DNA of 64,000 nt from Micromonospora noduli (lineage in GTDB: Bacteria; Actinomycetota; Actinomycetes; Mycobacteriales; Micromonosporaceae). The notes beneath the pieces are model-generated. The model did not search any database, was not told where the DNA came from, and worked only from the letters and a program-made list of their open reading frames with translations. The position numbers and the translations under genes were made by a program. The DNA lies in contig NZ_PYAK01000011.1 in the NCBI RefSeq assembly GCF_003264365.1, positions 1 to 64,000 of the forward strand, given 5' to 3'. Every line of letters begins with the position of its first letter. Position 1 is the first letter of the stretch. Positions 44,896 to 52,286 of this stretch are shown here, in pieces.

Positions 44896-44933
44896 CGAAA
44901 GGGGCGGTGGATCTCGATCCGCCGCCCCTTTCG
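44896..44933. terminator. Terminator between bldC and the F420-type gene
   Basis: CGAAAGGGGCGG (44896-44907) pairs with CCGCCCCTTTCG (44922-44933), continuing after one mismatch with GGAT/ATCC around a short loop. It separates convergent genes. Confidence 0.85.
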
Positions 44934-44949
44934 TATGCCCGGCCGCGGC

Positions 44950-45339
44950 TCAGCGCCGTGGCTCGGCCAACGTCACCCGGATGCCGACCGTGCCGCCCTC
45001 ACCGCGACGCAACCGGCTGCCCAGCAGGCTGAGTCGGCCGATCAGGCGGTATTTGTGCTTGAGCAGGTCGCGGACCCGACCGGTGTCACCGCTCCCGTAG
45101 ATCGTCGCGTGAGCCGACACCTCCGCCCCGTGGGGCCGACCCCGCACATCGCACGGTGCCACGGTCACCTCGCCGTTGCGGCGGATCCGCTTCACCTTGC
45201 CCGAATCGGCCCGGGTCCAGACCGCCAACGCCTCTCCGTCGCGTACCGCCCAGACCGGGGTCGGCACCGCCCGACCGTCCTTGCGGAAGGTCGTGAGCAG
45301 GATGTATTTCTCGGCCGACAGCCGGTCCAGCATGGTCAC
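44950..45339 (-). CDS. PPOX-class F420-dependent oxidoreductase-like protein
   Basis: 129 aa (GTG at 45337-45339 or ATG at 45331-45333). Split-barrel flavin-reductase fold: LSAEKYILLTTFRKDGRAVP, TPVWAVRDGEALAVWT, SGKVKRIRRNGEVTVAPCD, a pattern typical of small F420- or FMN-binding proteins of actinomycetes. Substrate unknown. Divergent from the methyltransferase with ~45 bp between; a GGCCACT/AGTGGCC hairpin (45363-45378) lies there. Confidence 0.85.
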   Translation of the reverse strand: MTMLDRLSAEKYILLTTFRKDGRAVPTPVWAVRDGEALAVWTRADSGKVKRIRRNGEVTVAPCDVRGRPHGAEVSAHATIYGSGDTGRVRDLLKHKYRLIGRLSLLGSRLRRGEGGTVGIRVTLAEPRR

Positions 45340-45384
45340 GCCGCCAGGATACGGCCGGCGCGGGCCACTGAGTGGCCGGATAGC

Positions 45385-46173
45385 GTGAACGTCGTGACGG
45401 TTGAGCCTCTAATCGGTGACGTGATCGGCGAACTGCTGCGAGACACGCTCGCCGTGGCCACCGGGGTAGGCCCCCGGCCCCTGGTCGGTGGTCGACTGCC
45501 GCGACCGGTCATCGAGATCATCGAACGCGACGACGGTCTGATCAACGGCGCCCCGTCCGCGCACTACCTGGACGGGCCGGCGGAGTGGCAGCCGTACGAC
45601 CACCGCGCGGTGGACCGGGCGCACGGCGAGACGCTGGACATCGGCACCGGAGCCGGCCGGATCGCGCTGCTGCTCCAGGAGCGCGGCGTACCGGTCACCG
45701 GGCTGGACACCTCCGCGGGCGCACTGGAGGTGAGCCGGCGTCGCGGTGTCCGGCGGCTGGTGCACGGCACCGTCGACACGCACGTCGCCGACGGGTCGAG
45801 GTACGACACGTTCCTGCTGCTCGGCAACAACCTCGGGCTGTTCGAGGGGCGGGAGCGTGCTCCCGAGTTCCTGGCCGCGCTCGCCGCGCTGGCCCGACCT
45901 GGGGCGCAGATCATCGCTCAGGGCACCGACCCGTACGGCACCCGCGACCCGCTGCACACCGGCTACCACGAGCGCAACCGTCGGCGCGGCCGGCTCGGTG
46001 GCCAGCTACGGCTGAGGCTGCGCTACCGCGAGTTGAGCACCGAGTGGTTCGACTACCTGGTCTGCTCGGCGGACGAGTTCGCCAGCCTGGTGCACGGCAC
46101 CGGTTGGCGGCTCACCGATGTGGACGACCGCGACGCCCCCTACTACCTGGCCACCCTGCGCCTCGTCGACTGA
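45385..46173 (+). CDS. SAM-dependent methyltransferase
   Basis: About 262 aa from GTG at 45385 (GTG at 45394 is as good; neither has a ribosome site, so the mRNA may be leaderless). Class I fold: motif I TLDIGTGAGRIALLL, acidic loop VTGLDTSAGAL, motif post-II DTFLLLGNNLGLFEG, and late strands QIIAQGTDPYGT. Target unknown. A strong terminator follows. Confidence 0.85.
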   Translation: MNVVTVEPLIGDVIGELLRDTLAVATGVGPRPLVGGRLPRPVIEIIERDDGLINGAPSAHYLDGPAEWQPYDHRAVDRAHGETLDIGTGAGRIALLLQERGVPVTGLDTSAGALEVSRRRGVRRLVHGTVDTHVADGSRYDTFLLLGNNLGLFEGRERAPEFLAALAALARPGAQIIAQGTDPYGTRDPLHTGYHERNRRRGRLGGQLRLRLRYRELSTEWFDYLVCSADEFASLVHGTGWRLTDVDDRDAPYYLATLRLVD

Positions 46174-46178
46174 GCAGA

Positions 46179-46217
46179 ACGGCCCCCGCTCTCCGCCGGG
46201 CGGAGAGCGGGGGCCGT
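46179..46217. terminator. Bidirectional terminator after the methyltransferase
   Basis: Perfect 19-bp arms ACGGCCCCCGCTCTCCGCC (46179-46197) and complement (46199-46217), between convergent genes. Confidence 0.92.
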
Positions 46218-46225
46218 CGTACGTC

Positions 46226-46513
46226 TCAGACCTGGACGGTCGGGGGGAGCTGCTCGGGCGGCAGGCCGCCGTCGCCGTCGACCACCTCGTCCGGTTGGCC
46301 GTCCTCGTCGATGTCGACCATGGTGATGTCCACCTTGCCGTCACCGTCGGTGTCGAACTGGAACAGGTCCGCCTTGCCGTCGCCGTCGGTGTCCACCACC
46401 CACACGTCGGTCTTGCCGTCGTTGTTGGTGTCGGCGCGCAGCAGTTCGACCCGCTCGTCGCCTCGGGTCTCCACGATCTCCCCGTCGGTGACGCTCTCCG
46501 GTGCCTGGCTCAT
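46226..46513 (-). CDS. Asp-rich protein with 13-residue DxDGDGxxD repeats
   Basis: 95 aa, strongly acidic, no signal peptide. Repeats begin at Asp28, 41, 54, 67 and 79: DTNNDGKTD, DTDGDGKAD, DTDGDGKVD, DIDEDGQPD, DGDGG, spaced 13,13,13,12. Each resembles an EF-hand or dockerin-type calcium loop, but the tight 13-residue period with intervening hydrophobics (VWVV, LFQF, ITMV) suggests a calcium-stabilised beta-roll rather than helix-loop-helix. The lack of a secretion signal is unusual. Function unknown. Confidence 0.75.
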   Translation of the reverse strand: MSQAPESVTDGEIVETRGDERVELLRADTNNDGKTDVWVVDTDGDGKADLFQFDTDGDGKVDITMVDIDEDGQPDEVVDGDGGLPPEQLPPTVQV

Positions 46514-46610
46514 GTCGATGCGGTCCTTCCCTCGGTTGACGGGCCGTCATTACCCGATCCGGCGCTCCCCCACGCATGGGCCGGGTCGTCGCGCTGTCTA
46601 GGGTCGCACC

Positions 46611-46691
46611 ATGAGCGAGCGGAGCGGTCGGGACACCCGGGCCGGCGTGGCGGGGACCCCGCGCGTCGGCGGGCGGGACAGGGAGGCGTGA
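46611..46691 (+). CDS. 26-aa micro-ORF before the hydroxyacyl-CoA dehydrogenase
   Basis: ATG at 46611, TGA at 46689-46691 overlapping the next ATG by one base (TGATG). The peptide begins MSERSGRDTRAGVAGTPRVG and is basic. It shares its SERS start with the peptide and N-terminus seen near purL and purM. It has no good ribosome site and may be only leader sequence. Confidence 0.25.
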   Translation: MSERSGRDTRAGVAGTPRVGGRDREA

Positions 46692-47548
46692 TGAGCGATC
46701 GTTTCGTGGTCGTGGGTGCCGGCACGATGGGGCTCGGCATCGCGTACGTGGCGGCCGGCGCCGGGCACGCCGTCGAGTTGGTCGAGGTGGACCCCGAGCG
46801 GGGTGCGGCCGCGCTGAACCGGCTCGCCGAGCTGTGGGAGCGGGCGGTGCAGCGCGGGAAGCTGAGCGCTGACGAGGCCGCCACCAACCGGCAGCGGGTG
46901 ACGCTGCGTCCGACCCTCACCGCTGTCGCTCCCGCCCCCCAGGTGATCGTGGAGGCGGTGCCGGAGCGCCTGGACCTGAAGCGGGCGGTGCTGCGGGACG
47001 CCGCCGCGCTGCGCCCGGAGCTGCTGGGCAGCAACACCTCCAGCATCGCCATCGGTGATCTGGCCGCCGAACTGGACGCGCCCGAGCACTTCCTCGGCCT
47101 GCACTTCTTCAACCCGGTCTGGGCGATGACGCTGCTGGAGATCGTGGTCGGCCCGGCCACCGCCGAGGAGACCACCGCCGCGGCCGTCGCGCTCGCCGGC
47201 CGGCTCGGCAAGGACCCCGTCGTCGTACGCGACATGCCCGGCTTCGCCACCTCCCGGCTCGGGGTCACCCTCGGGCTGGAGGCGATCCGGATGGTCGCCG
47301 ACGAGGTGGCCAGCCCGGCGGACATCGACAAGGCCATGGTGCTCGGCTACCGGCATCCGATCGGCCCGTTGGAGCTCACCGACCTGGTCGGCCTCGACGT
47401 GCGGCTGGACATCGCCCGCACCCTCCAGGCCGCGTACGGGGACCGCTTCGCGCCGCCGCCGCTGCTGGTCGAGATGGTGGCCGCAGGGCGGCTGGGTAAG
47501 AAGTCCGGTCAGGGCTTCTACCGCTGGGAAGGCGGTGTCAAGCAGTGA
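46691..47548 (+). CDS. 3-hydroxyacyl-CoA dehydrogenase
   Basis: 285 aa. NAD-dependent oxidation of 3-hydroxyacyl-CoA (3-hydroxybutyryl-CoA dehydrogenase type). N-terminal Rossmann VVVGAGTMGLGIAYVAAGAG, then IVEAVPERLDLKRAVLRD, LLGSNTSSIAIGDLA and FLGLHFFNPVWAMTLLEIV with the catalytic His. The C-terminal domain has GFATSRLGVTLGLEAIRMV and GKKSGQGFYRW. GGGAGG precedes the ATG. It overlaps the enoyl-CoA hydratase by 4 nt, so two successive beta-oxidation steps are co-translated. Confidence 0.94.
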   Translation: MSDRFVVVGAGTMGLGIAYVAAGAGHAVELVEVDPERGAAALNRLAELWERAVQRGKLSADEAATNRQRVTLRPTLTAVAPAPQVIVEAVPERLDLKRAVLRDAAALRPELLGSNTSSIAIGDLAAELDAPEHFLGLHFFNPVWAMTLLEIVVGPATAEETTAAAVALAGRLGKDPVVVRDMPGFATSRLGVTLGLEAIRMVADEVASPADIDKAMVLGYRHPIGPLELTDLVGLDVRLDIARTLQAAYGDRFAPPPLLVEMVAAGRLGKKSGQGFYRWEGGVKQ

Positions 47549-48288
47549 GCGGGCTGCGGATCGAGGAACGGCCGGACCGGCTGGTGGTCACCCTGGACCG
47601 GCCGGAGAAGCGCAACGCCATCGACGCCGACCTGATCGCCGAGCTGCACCAGGTCTGCGCCGAGTTGGAGGCGCGGCCGCGGCTGCTGCTGCTCACCGGC
47701 GGCGCGTCGGGCATCTTCGCCGGTGGTGCCGACATCGGCCAGCTCCGCGAACGGGGTCGCACGGACGCCCTCGCCGCGATCAACTCGGCCGCCTTCGCCC
47801 GCATCCGGGCGCTGCCGATGCCGACCGTGGCGGCCGTCGACGGCCCGGCGTTGGGCGGTGGCGCGGAGCTGGCGTACGCCTGCGATCTGCGGGTGTGCAC
47901 GGCGCGGGCGGTCTTCGGCCAGCCGGAGGTGCGGTTGGGCATCCTGGCCGGCGCCGGCGCGACCCACCGGCTGCCCGCGTTGATCGGCGAGGGCCGGGCC
48001 AAGGAGCTGCTCTTCACCGGCCGGCGGGTGGACGCCGCGGAGGCACTGCGGATCGGCCTGGTGAACCGGGTGGTGGACGAGCCCGGCGAGCTGCTGACGG
48101 TGACGCACGCGTTGCTGGACGAGATCGCCCTGGGCTCACCGTTGGCGGTGCGGCTGACCAAGCTGGCGGTGGACGCGCCCGCCGCCGCGCACCCGCATCT
48201 CGACCTGGTCAGCCAGGCGGTGCTCTTCGAGGACGACGAGAAGCACCGCCGGATGACCGAGTTCCTGGAGCGTCGCCGGCCGCGCTGA
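47545..48288 (+). CDS. Enoyl-CoA hydratase/isomerase
   Basis: 247 aa from GTG overlapping the previous stop (GTGA). Crotonase fold: VTLDRPEKRNAIDADLI, the first oxyanion-hole segment ASGIFAGGADIGQL, and VDGPALGGGAELAYACDL with the second. VFGQPEVRLGILAGAGATHR holds the Glu (QPEV) expected for hydratases. Terminator follows. Confidence 0.93.
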   Translation: MSGLRIEERPDRLVVTLDRPEKRNAIDADLIAELHQVCAELEARPRLLLLTGGASGIFAGGADIGQLRERGRTDALAAINSAAFARIRALPMPTVAAVDGPALGGGAELAYACDLRVCTARAVFGQPEVRLGILAGAGATHRLPALIGEGRAKELLFTGRRVDAAEALRIGLVNRVVDEPGELLTVTHALLDEIALGSPLAVRLTKLAVDAPAAAHPHLDLVSQAVLFEDDEKHRRMTEFLERRRPR

Positions 48289-48303
48289 TCCCGCGTACCA
48301 GAA

Positions 48304-48336
48304 ACGGCCGCACCGGCGGGAAGCCGGTGCGGCCGT
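48304..48336. terminator. Bidirectional terminator after the hydratase
   Basis: ACGGCCGCACCGGC (48304-48317) and GCCGGTGCGGCCGT (48323-48336), 5-nt loop, between convergent genes. Confidence 0.88.
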
Positions 48337-48355
48337 CGCGGGTTTCGGGTCCTGG

Positions 48356-49699
48356 CTACTGCCGGATCTGCACCCCGGCGTCGGCCAGGCCGCGGATCAC
48401 CTGGGCGGACTCACCGAAACCGATGATCAGTACGGCGTCCGCGCCGAATTCCTTGATCTCCTTCGCGCCACCGCTGAAGTCGACCGGAGCGGCCTTCGCG
48501 TCGGCCGGCGGCTCGTACGTCAACAGCTTGAGCCGGTCGTTGGCGATACCGGCCTTCTCCAGCTCGTCGCGGACGGTGCCCTGGAGGCCCTCACCGTAGG
48601 AGTCCTTGCGGGCGACGATGACGATCTTCTGTGACCCGTCGCGAAGGATCACGTCGGCCAGCGCCCGGCCCTGGAGGCTGTCCGGCGGGGCGGTACGGAA
48701 GTAGAGGCCCTGGTCGTCGACGTCGGTCAGGCTGCTGTCGGTGTTGGACGGGGAGAAGAGGATCTTCCCGGCCTGCACCACGTCCGGCAGCACCGCCCGG
48801 GAGATGCCGGAACCGCCGGCACCGATGATCACGCTGACGCCGTCCGTCACGTGCTTGGCCACCATCGCCTTGGCCACCGCCGGGTTGGTGCCGTCGTCGC
48901 CGTCGAGCCACGTCACCGGCTTGCCCAGTGCGCCGCCAGCGGCGTTGATCTCCTTGATCGCCAGCGCGGCGCCGGCGGCCATCGGCGGGTAGGCGATCGA
49001 CAGGTCACCGGTCTTCGGCAGCAGGCCGCCCAGGATCAGCGGCTCCTGGTCGGCGGCGCCACCCGGGCGCTGCTTCTTCGGCTTCGGCGGCGTCTTGGTG
49101 CTCGCCGCCGACTCGATGCCCGCGCCGACGAACTCGGTCTTGCCGTCGTTGATCTGCTGCCCGTCGAAGGTCAGCGTGGCGTAGCTCGCGGTGGCCGGCT
49201 CACCCTTGTCGGTGAAGCCCGCCCGGGTCAGCGACACGCCGCGGTACTCGATGTCCTGCCCGTTGCGGGCCAGCGCGAGACAGCTTGCCGGGTCTTCGCA
49301 GCGCTGCCCGTCGTTGGTCACGGCGACGATCTGCTTGGTGATGGCTGCCGGGTCGGTGCTCCCGGCCAACTGGGCGGCGAGCACGGCGATCACCACCGCG
49401 TCGTACGTCTCGGCGGAGTACACGTAGTCCGTCAGCGCCGGATTGACGGCCCGTAACCGGCCCTTGAAGTCGTCTGGGAGCGGTACGAGGGGCGTGGTGC
49501 CCTTCATCCCGTCCACGAGACTCGCCCGTTCCTTCAACTCGGCAGGATAGGAGTTGAGCATGTTGCCGTCCGTGCCGTAGAGGCGCACCTGTTGGGCGCT
49601 GGCCTCTTCGGGCTTGTCTTCCCCGCAAGCGCTTGTGGCGAGCAGGATCGTCGCGCAGGCAGCCAATGTGGCTACCCGCGAGCGGCGTGATACGAACAT
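48356..49699 (-). CDS. Substrate-binding lipoprotein with swapped halves (LivK-like)
   Basis: 447 aa. Lipobox LLATSAC with lipidated Cys25. The mature part is in unexpected order. Residues ~38-200 (LYGTDGNMLNSYPAELKERA, TDYVYSAETYDAVVIAVLAA) match the C-terminal portion of branched-chain-amino-acid-type binding proteins. Residues ~218-447 (LILGGLLPKTGDLSIAYPPM, GSGISRAVLPDVVQAGKILF, YGEGLQGTV, ending IRGLADAGVQIRQ) match their N-terminal portion. A Lys/Pro linker (TKTPPKPKKQRPGGAADQEP) joins the halves. The fold could still close as a circular permutant. No permease or ATPase genes are adjacent. Confidence 0.85.
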   Translation of the reverse strand: MFVSRRSRVATLAACATILLATSACGEDKPEEASAQQVRLYGTDGNMLNSYPAELKERASLVDGMKGTTPLVPLPDDFKGRLRAVNPALTDYVYSAETYDAVVIAVLAAQLAGSTDPAAITKQIVAVTNDGQRCEDPASCLALARNGQDIEYRGVSLTRAGFTDKGEPATASYATLTFDGQQINDGKTEFVGAGIESAASTKTPPKPKKQRPGGAADQEPLILGGLLPKTGDLSIAYPPMAAGAALAIKEINAAGGALGKPVTWLDGDDGTNPAVAKAMVAKHVTDGVSVIIGAGGSGISRAVLPDVVQAGKILFSPSNTDSSLTDVDDQGLYFRTAPPDSLQGRALADVILRDGSQKIVIVARKDSYGEGLQGTVRDELEKAGIANDRLKLLTYEPPADAKAAPVDFSGGAKEIKEFGADAVLIIGFGESAQVIRGLADAGVQIRQ

Positions 49700-49855
49700 G
49701 GTCGTCCTTCCTCCGGCGAAGGTCCGCTGCGCACATTAGCGTGCCGAGGCCGGCGGCGGGACCGTGGAGGTGGCGTAATGCGCAGGTAGCTCGCGTTGAA
49801 CACGGACAGTGACGGTTGCGGGAGGCGCTTGACCACCCGTCCTACTGTGCGCTGC

Positions 49856-50245
49856 GTGACCGACCTACCACAGCAGACGTTCGATGACGCGGCCGCCGTG
49901 CTCCGTTCGGCGCTGACCGGCGATGGAGACGCGGTGGTGGGAGCGTTCGACGCGGTCGTCGACCGGGCCGGCCTGGACGGCGCGTACGGCGTCGCCTGGT
50001 GCCTGGCCGCGACCATGCTCGGTGACGCGCCGGCGGCCAGCGGGGCGGCGCTCGACTTTCCGGGAATCGATCAGGCCGGGTACGACACCCGCTGGGTGGC
50101 CCGCTTCGTCAGTGCGTACGCGAATCGGGACGAGCCGACCGGGGAGGCGCTGTTCGGCGCGGCGGCCGCCGACGGGCTGCTCCCCGACTGCCTGCTCACA
50201 CTCGCCGGCTCGACGATCGCCACCCTGCGCAGCCGCGCCGGGTGA
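49856..50245 (+). CDS. Hypothetical protein
   Basis: 129 aa from GTG (VTDLPQQTFDDAAAVLRSAL). Acidic, mostly helical, Ala-rich; no signal peptide, membrane helix or recognised motif. No ribosome site before the GTG, so possibly leaderless. Divergent from the binding-protein gene. Family not recognised. Confidence 0.6.
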   Translation: MTDLPQQTFDDAAAVLRSALTGDGDAVVGAFDAVVDRAGLDGAYGVAWCLAATMLGDAPAASGAALDFPGIDQAGYDTRWVARFVSAYANRDEPTGEALFGAAAADGLLPDCLLTLAGSTIATLRSRAG

Positions 50246-50255
50246 CGCGCAGCCG

Positions 50256-50291
50256 GGTCGCGGCGTCCGTCGGGGGGCGGACGCCGCGACC
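50256..50291. terminator. Bidirectional terminator
   Basis: GGTCGCGGCGTCCG (50256-50269) and CGGACGCCGCGACC (50278-50291), 8-nt loop, between convergent genes ending at 50245 and 50303. Confidence 0.88.
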
Positions 50292-50302
50292 GTGCGGGCC
50301 GG

Positions 50303-50743
50303 TCAGAACGCGTGGTACGCGATCAGCGGTTCGTACTCGTACCGCAGGTTCTCGAAGCGGACCCGGAAGTTGACGCCGTCCCGGACATTGGTCGCCACCG
50401 TGATCCAGCCCGAGTTGGCCGGCAGGTAGGTCCAGTAGTTGCAGGCGCTCGTCTTGTCGACGAAGATCACGCACGCCTCGGTGGCGTACACGCTCGCGTT
50501 ACGCACGTTGATGTCGCGACAGCGCGTCGTGGTGCGGTACTGGCCGGCCGAGCCGCCGTAGCGGCCGGTCTCGAAGTACGACCGGACCGCCCCGCCGTAA
50601 CAGGTGGCGAGCGGAGCGAACGCGTTCGGCCCGGAGCTGACCGGCGTGGTCGGTGTTGTCGGCTCCGCCTGCGCGGGCGTGCCGACAGAGAGCAGTGCGA
50701 CGGCCGTGGCGACGGCGAGCAGACGAGCGGTCGGGGATGGCAT
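50303..50743 (-). CDS. Small secreted Cys-containing protein
   Basis: 146 aa from ATG with GGAGGAAC upstream. Signal peptide LLAVATAVALLSVGTPAQA, then ~120 residues with four Cys (LATCYGGAVRSYF, RTTTRCRDINVRN, ATEACVIFVD, TSACNYWTYL) suited to two disulfides, and many aromatic residues. Small exported beta-rich domain, possibly of the secreted inhibitor or lectin kind; function not assignable. Confidence 0.78.
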   Translation of the reverse strand: MPSPTARLLAVATAVALLSVGTPAQAEPTTPTTPVSSGPNAFAPLATCYGGAVRSYFETGRYGGSAGQYRTTTRCRDINVRNASVYATEACVIFVDKTSACNYWTYLPANSGWITVATNVRDGVNFRVRFENLRYEYEPLIAYHAF

Positions 50744-50872
50744 CCGTTCGTTCCTCCAAACAGTTGGCTGACCGTCCGTATCGGACTGATCATCTGGCCG
50801 TGACGATGATACGTATCGATTGATTGCGGCGCGGCCCCGATGATGTCCGGCCCGTGTGGTAGCTCTGTAGGC

Positions 50873-51580
50873 ATGTCCGAGGCCATGCTCAGCAAGGTGC
50901 GCAAGCTGCTGGCCCAGGCCGAGGACCCGGCCTGCACACCGGCCGAGTCGGCCGCGTTCACCGCCAAGGCGACCGAGCTGATCGCCCGCTACGGCGTCGA
51001 CCGGGCGCTGCTCGCCGCCCAGAACCCGACCACCGACCCGGTCGGCGATCGAGTGCTGGACGTCGTCGCCCCGTACGCCCGGGACAAGGTCGGCCTGCTC
51101 GCCGCAGTGGCGGAGCCGCTGCGCTGCCGATGCGTACGCCGTCGGCAGGGCAACGGCTTCGCCCTGCACCTCTTCGGCTTCGCCAGCGACCTGGAACGGG
51201 TGGACCTGCTCTTCACCTCACTGCTCGTGCAGGCGGCGCACGGCCTGGCCGCCACCGAGGTGCCCGCGGACGACCACCCCGCCGCCTTCCGCCGCTCCTG
51301 GCTGGCCGGCTTCGCGGAGGTGGTCGGAGGTCGACTCTGGGCGGCGGAGTCGGCGGCGGCCAGCGAGTCGGGCACACCGTCGATGGCGCTGGTGCTGGCC
51401 GACCGGTCCGACCGGGTGCAGCGCCGGCTCACCGAGGAGTACCCACGGCTGCGCACCGCACCGCCACGTCGGTTGGGCGGCACCGGCTTCGGTTCAGGGG
51501 CGGAGGCCGGTCAACGCGCGAACCTTGGTGGTCGGGACCTCGGCGGCGGCGCCGCTGCCGGTCGGCGGCTCGGTCGGTGA
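50873..51580 (+). CDS. DUF2786-domain protein
   Basis: 235 aa. Residues ~3-42 form the DUF2786 helical hairpin (MLSKVRKLLAQAEDPACTPA, ESAAFTAKATELIARYGVD). The rest is a helical domain of unknown role with a Gly/Ala/Arg-rich tail. Upstream, GATACGTATC and a related GTATCGGA site (about 50790-50820) may bind a regulator shared with the divergent secreted-protein gene. Confidence 0.8.
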   Translation: MSEAMLSKVRKLLAQAEDPACTPAESAAFTAKATELIARYGVDRALLAAQNPTTDPVGDRVLDVVAPYARDKVGLLAAVAEPLRCRCVRRRQGNGFALHLFGFASDLERVDLLFTSLLVQAAHGLAATEVPADDHPAAFRRSWLAGFAEVVGGRLWAAESAAASESGTPSMALVLADRSDRVQRRLTEEYPRLRTAPPRRLGGTGFGSGAEAGQRANLGGRDLGGGAAAGRRLGR

Positions 51581-51592
51581 CCCGGTGGGTCG

Positions 51593-52120
51593 TCAGGCCG
51601 TCGCGCTGGGGCGGTGGCGTGACACCGTGGCGACGTAGCGGGTGAGCAGCTCGTGCCAACCGGCCGTGAGCGCCTTGCGGTAACCCTCGGCAGCCTCGCC
51701 GTGCCGGTCGAAGTGCCGGTGCTCCAGCTCGACCCGGGTGCGATCCGGCCCCTCGGCTTGGAACAGCACCTCGACCTCGCTCGCGCGGGCCGGGTCCGGC
51801 ACCGGCGCCCGGTCGGGGCCGATCTGCCAGACGAAGACCAGCCGGCGAGGCGGATCCCAGGTGAGCACCCGGCCCCAGTCGGCGCGGAAACCGTACGGGC
51901 CGATCTCGTAGAGCATGCCGCCGGCCCGAGGCTCCATGCCCAGCTCGGCCAGCGCGTCCGGGCCGGACCAGGTGTATTCGGTGACCCACCAGTCGGTCAG
52001 CTCGTCGGTGAAGACCGTGAACGCGTGCTCGGCGGAGCCCGGGACGAGAAGGCTGCACCGGAGAGAGAACTGGCCGGCGTCCTGCCGGATGTCGGCCGGA
52101 TCAGTCAATTCCTGTCCCAT
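51593..52120 (-). CDS. SRPBCC (AHSA1-like) domain protein
   Basis: 175 aa. Bet v1-like lipid/ligand pocket: FSLRCSLLVPGSAEHAFTVF opening, TDWWVTEYTW, WDPPRRLVFVWQIGPDR, VEVLFQAEGPDRTRVELEHR, YRKALTAGWHELLTRY. These proteins bind hydrophobic ligands or act as Hsp90 activator-like factors. Convergent with DUF2786, 12 bp apart. Confidence 0.88.
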   Translation of the reverse strand: MGQELTDPADIRQDAGQFSLRCSLLVPGSAEHAFTVFTDELTDWWVTEYTWSGPDALAELGMEPRAGGMLYEIGPYGFRADWGRVLTWDPPRRLVFVWQIGPDRAPVPDPARASEVEVLFQAEGPDRTRVELEHRHFDRHGEAAEGYRKALTAGWHELLTRYVATVSRHRPSATA

Positions 52121-52286
52121 AGGCCCGGACCATACCGGCTGATGCCTCGGTGTGCAGCTTCACGCGATGCCCGGTTCCAGACAGAGGGTCGTCGAGTCGT
52201 CACGGACGGGATGGCCCGCCGGAAAGCGGGTAACCGCGCCCAACGGCCCGGACGACCGGGCTGGTGCGCAGGTGGGGCGGGAGAAC

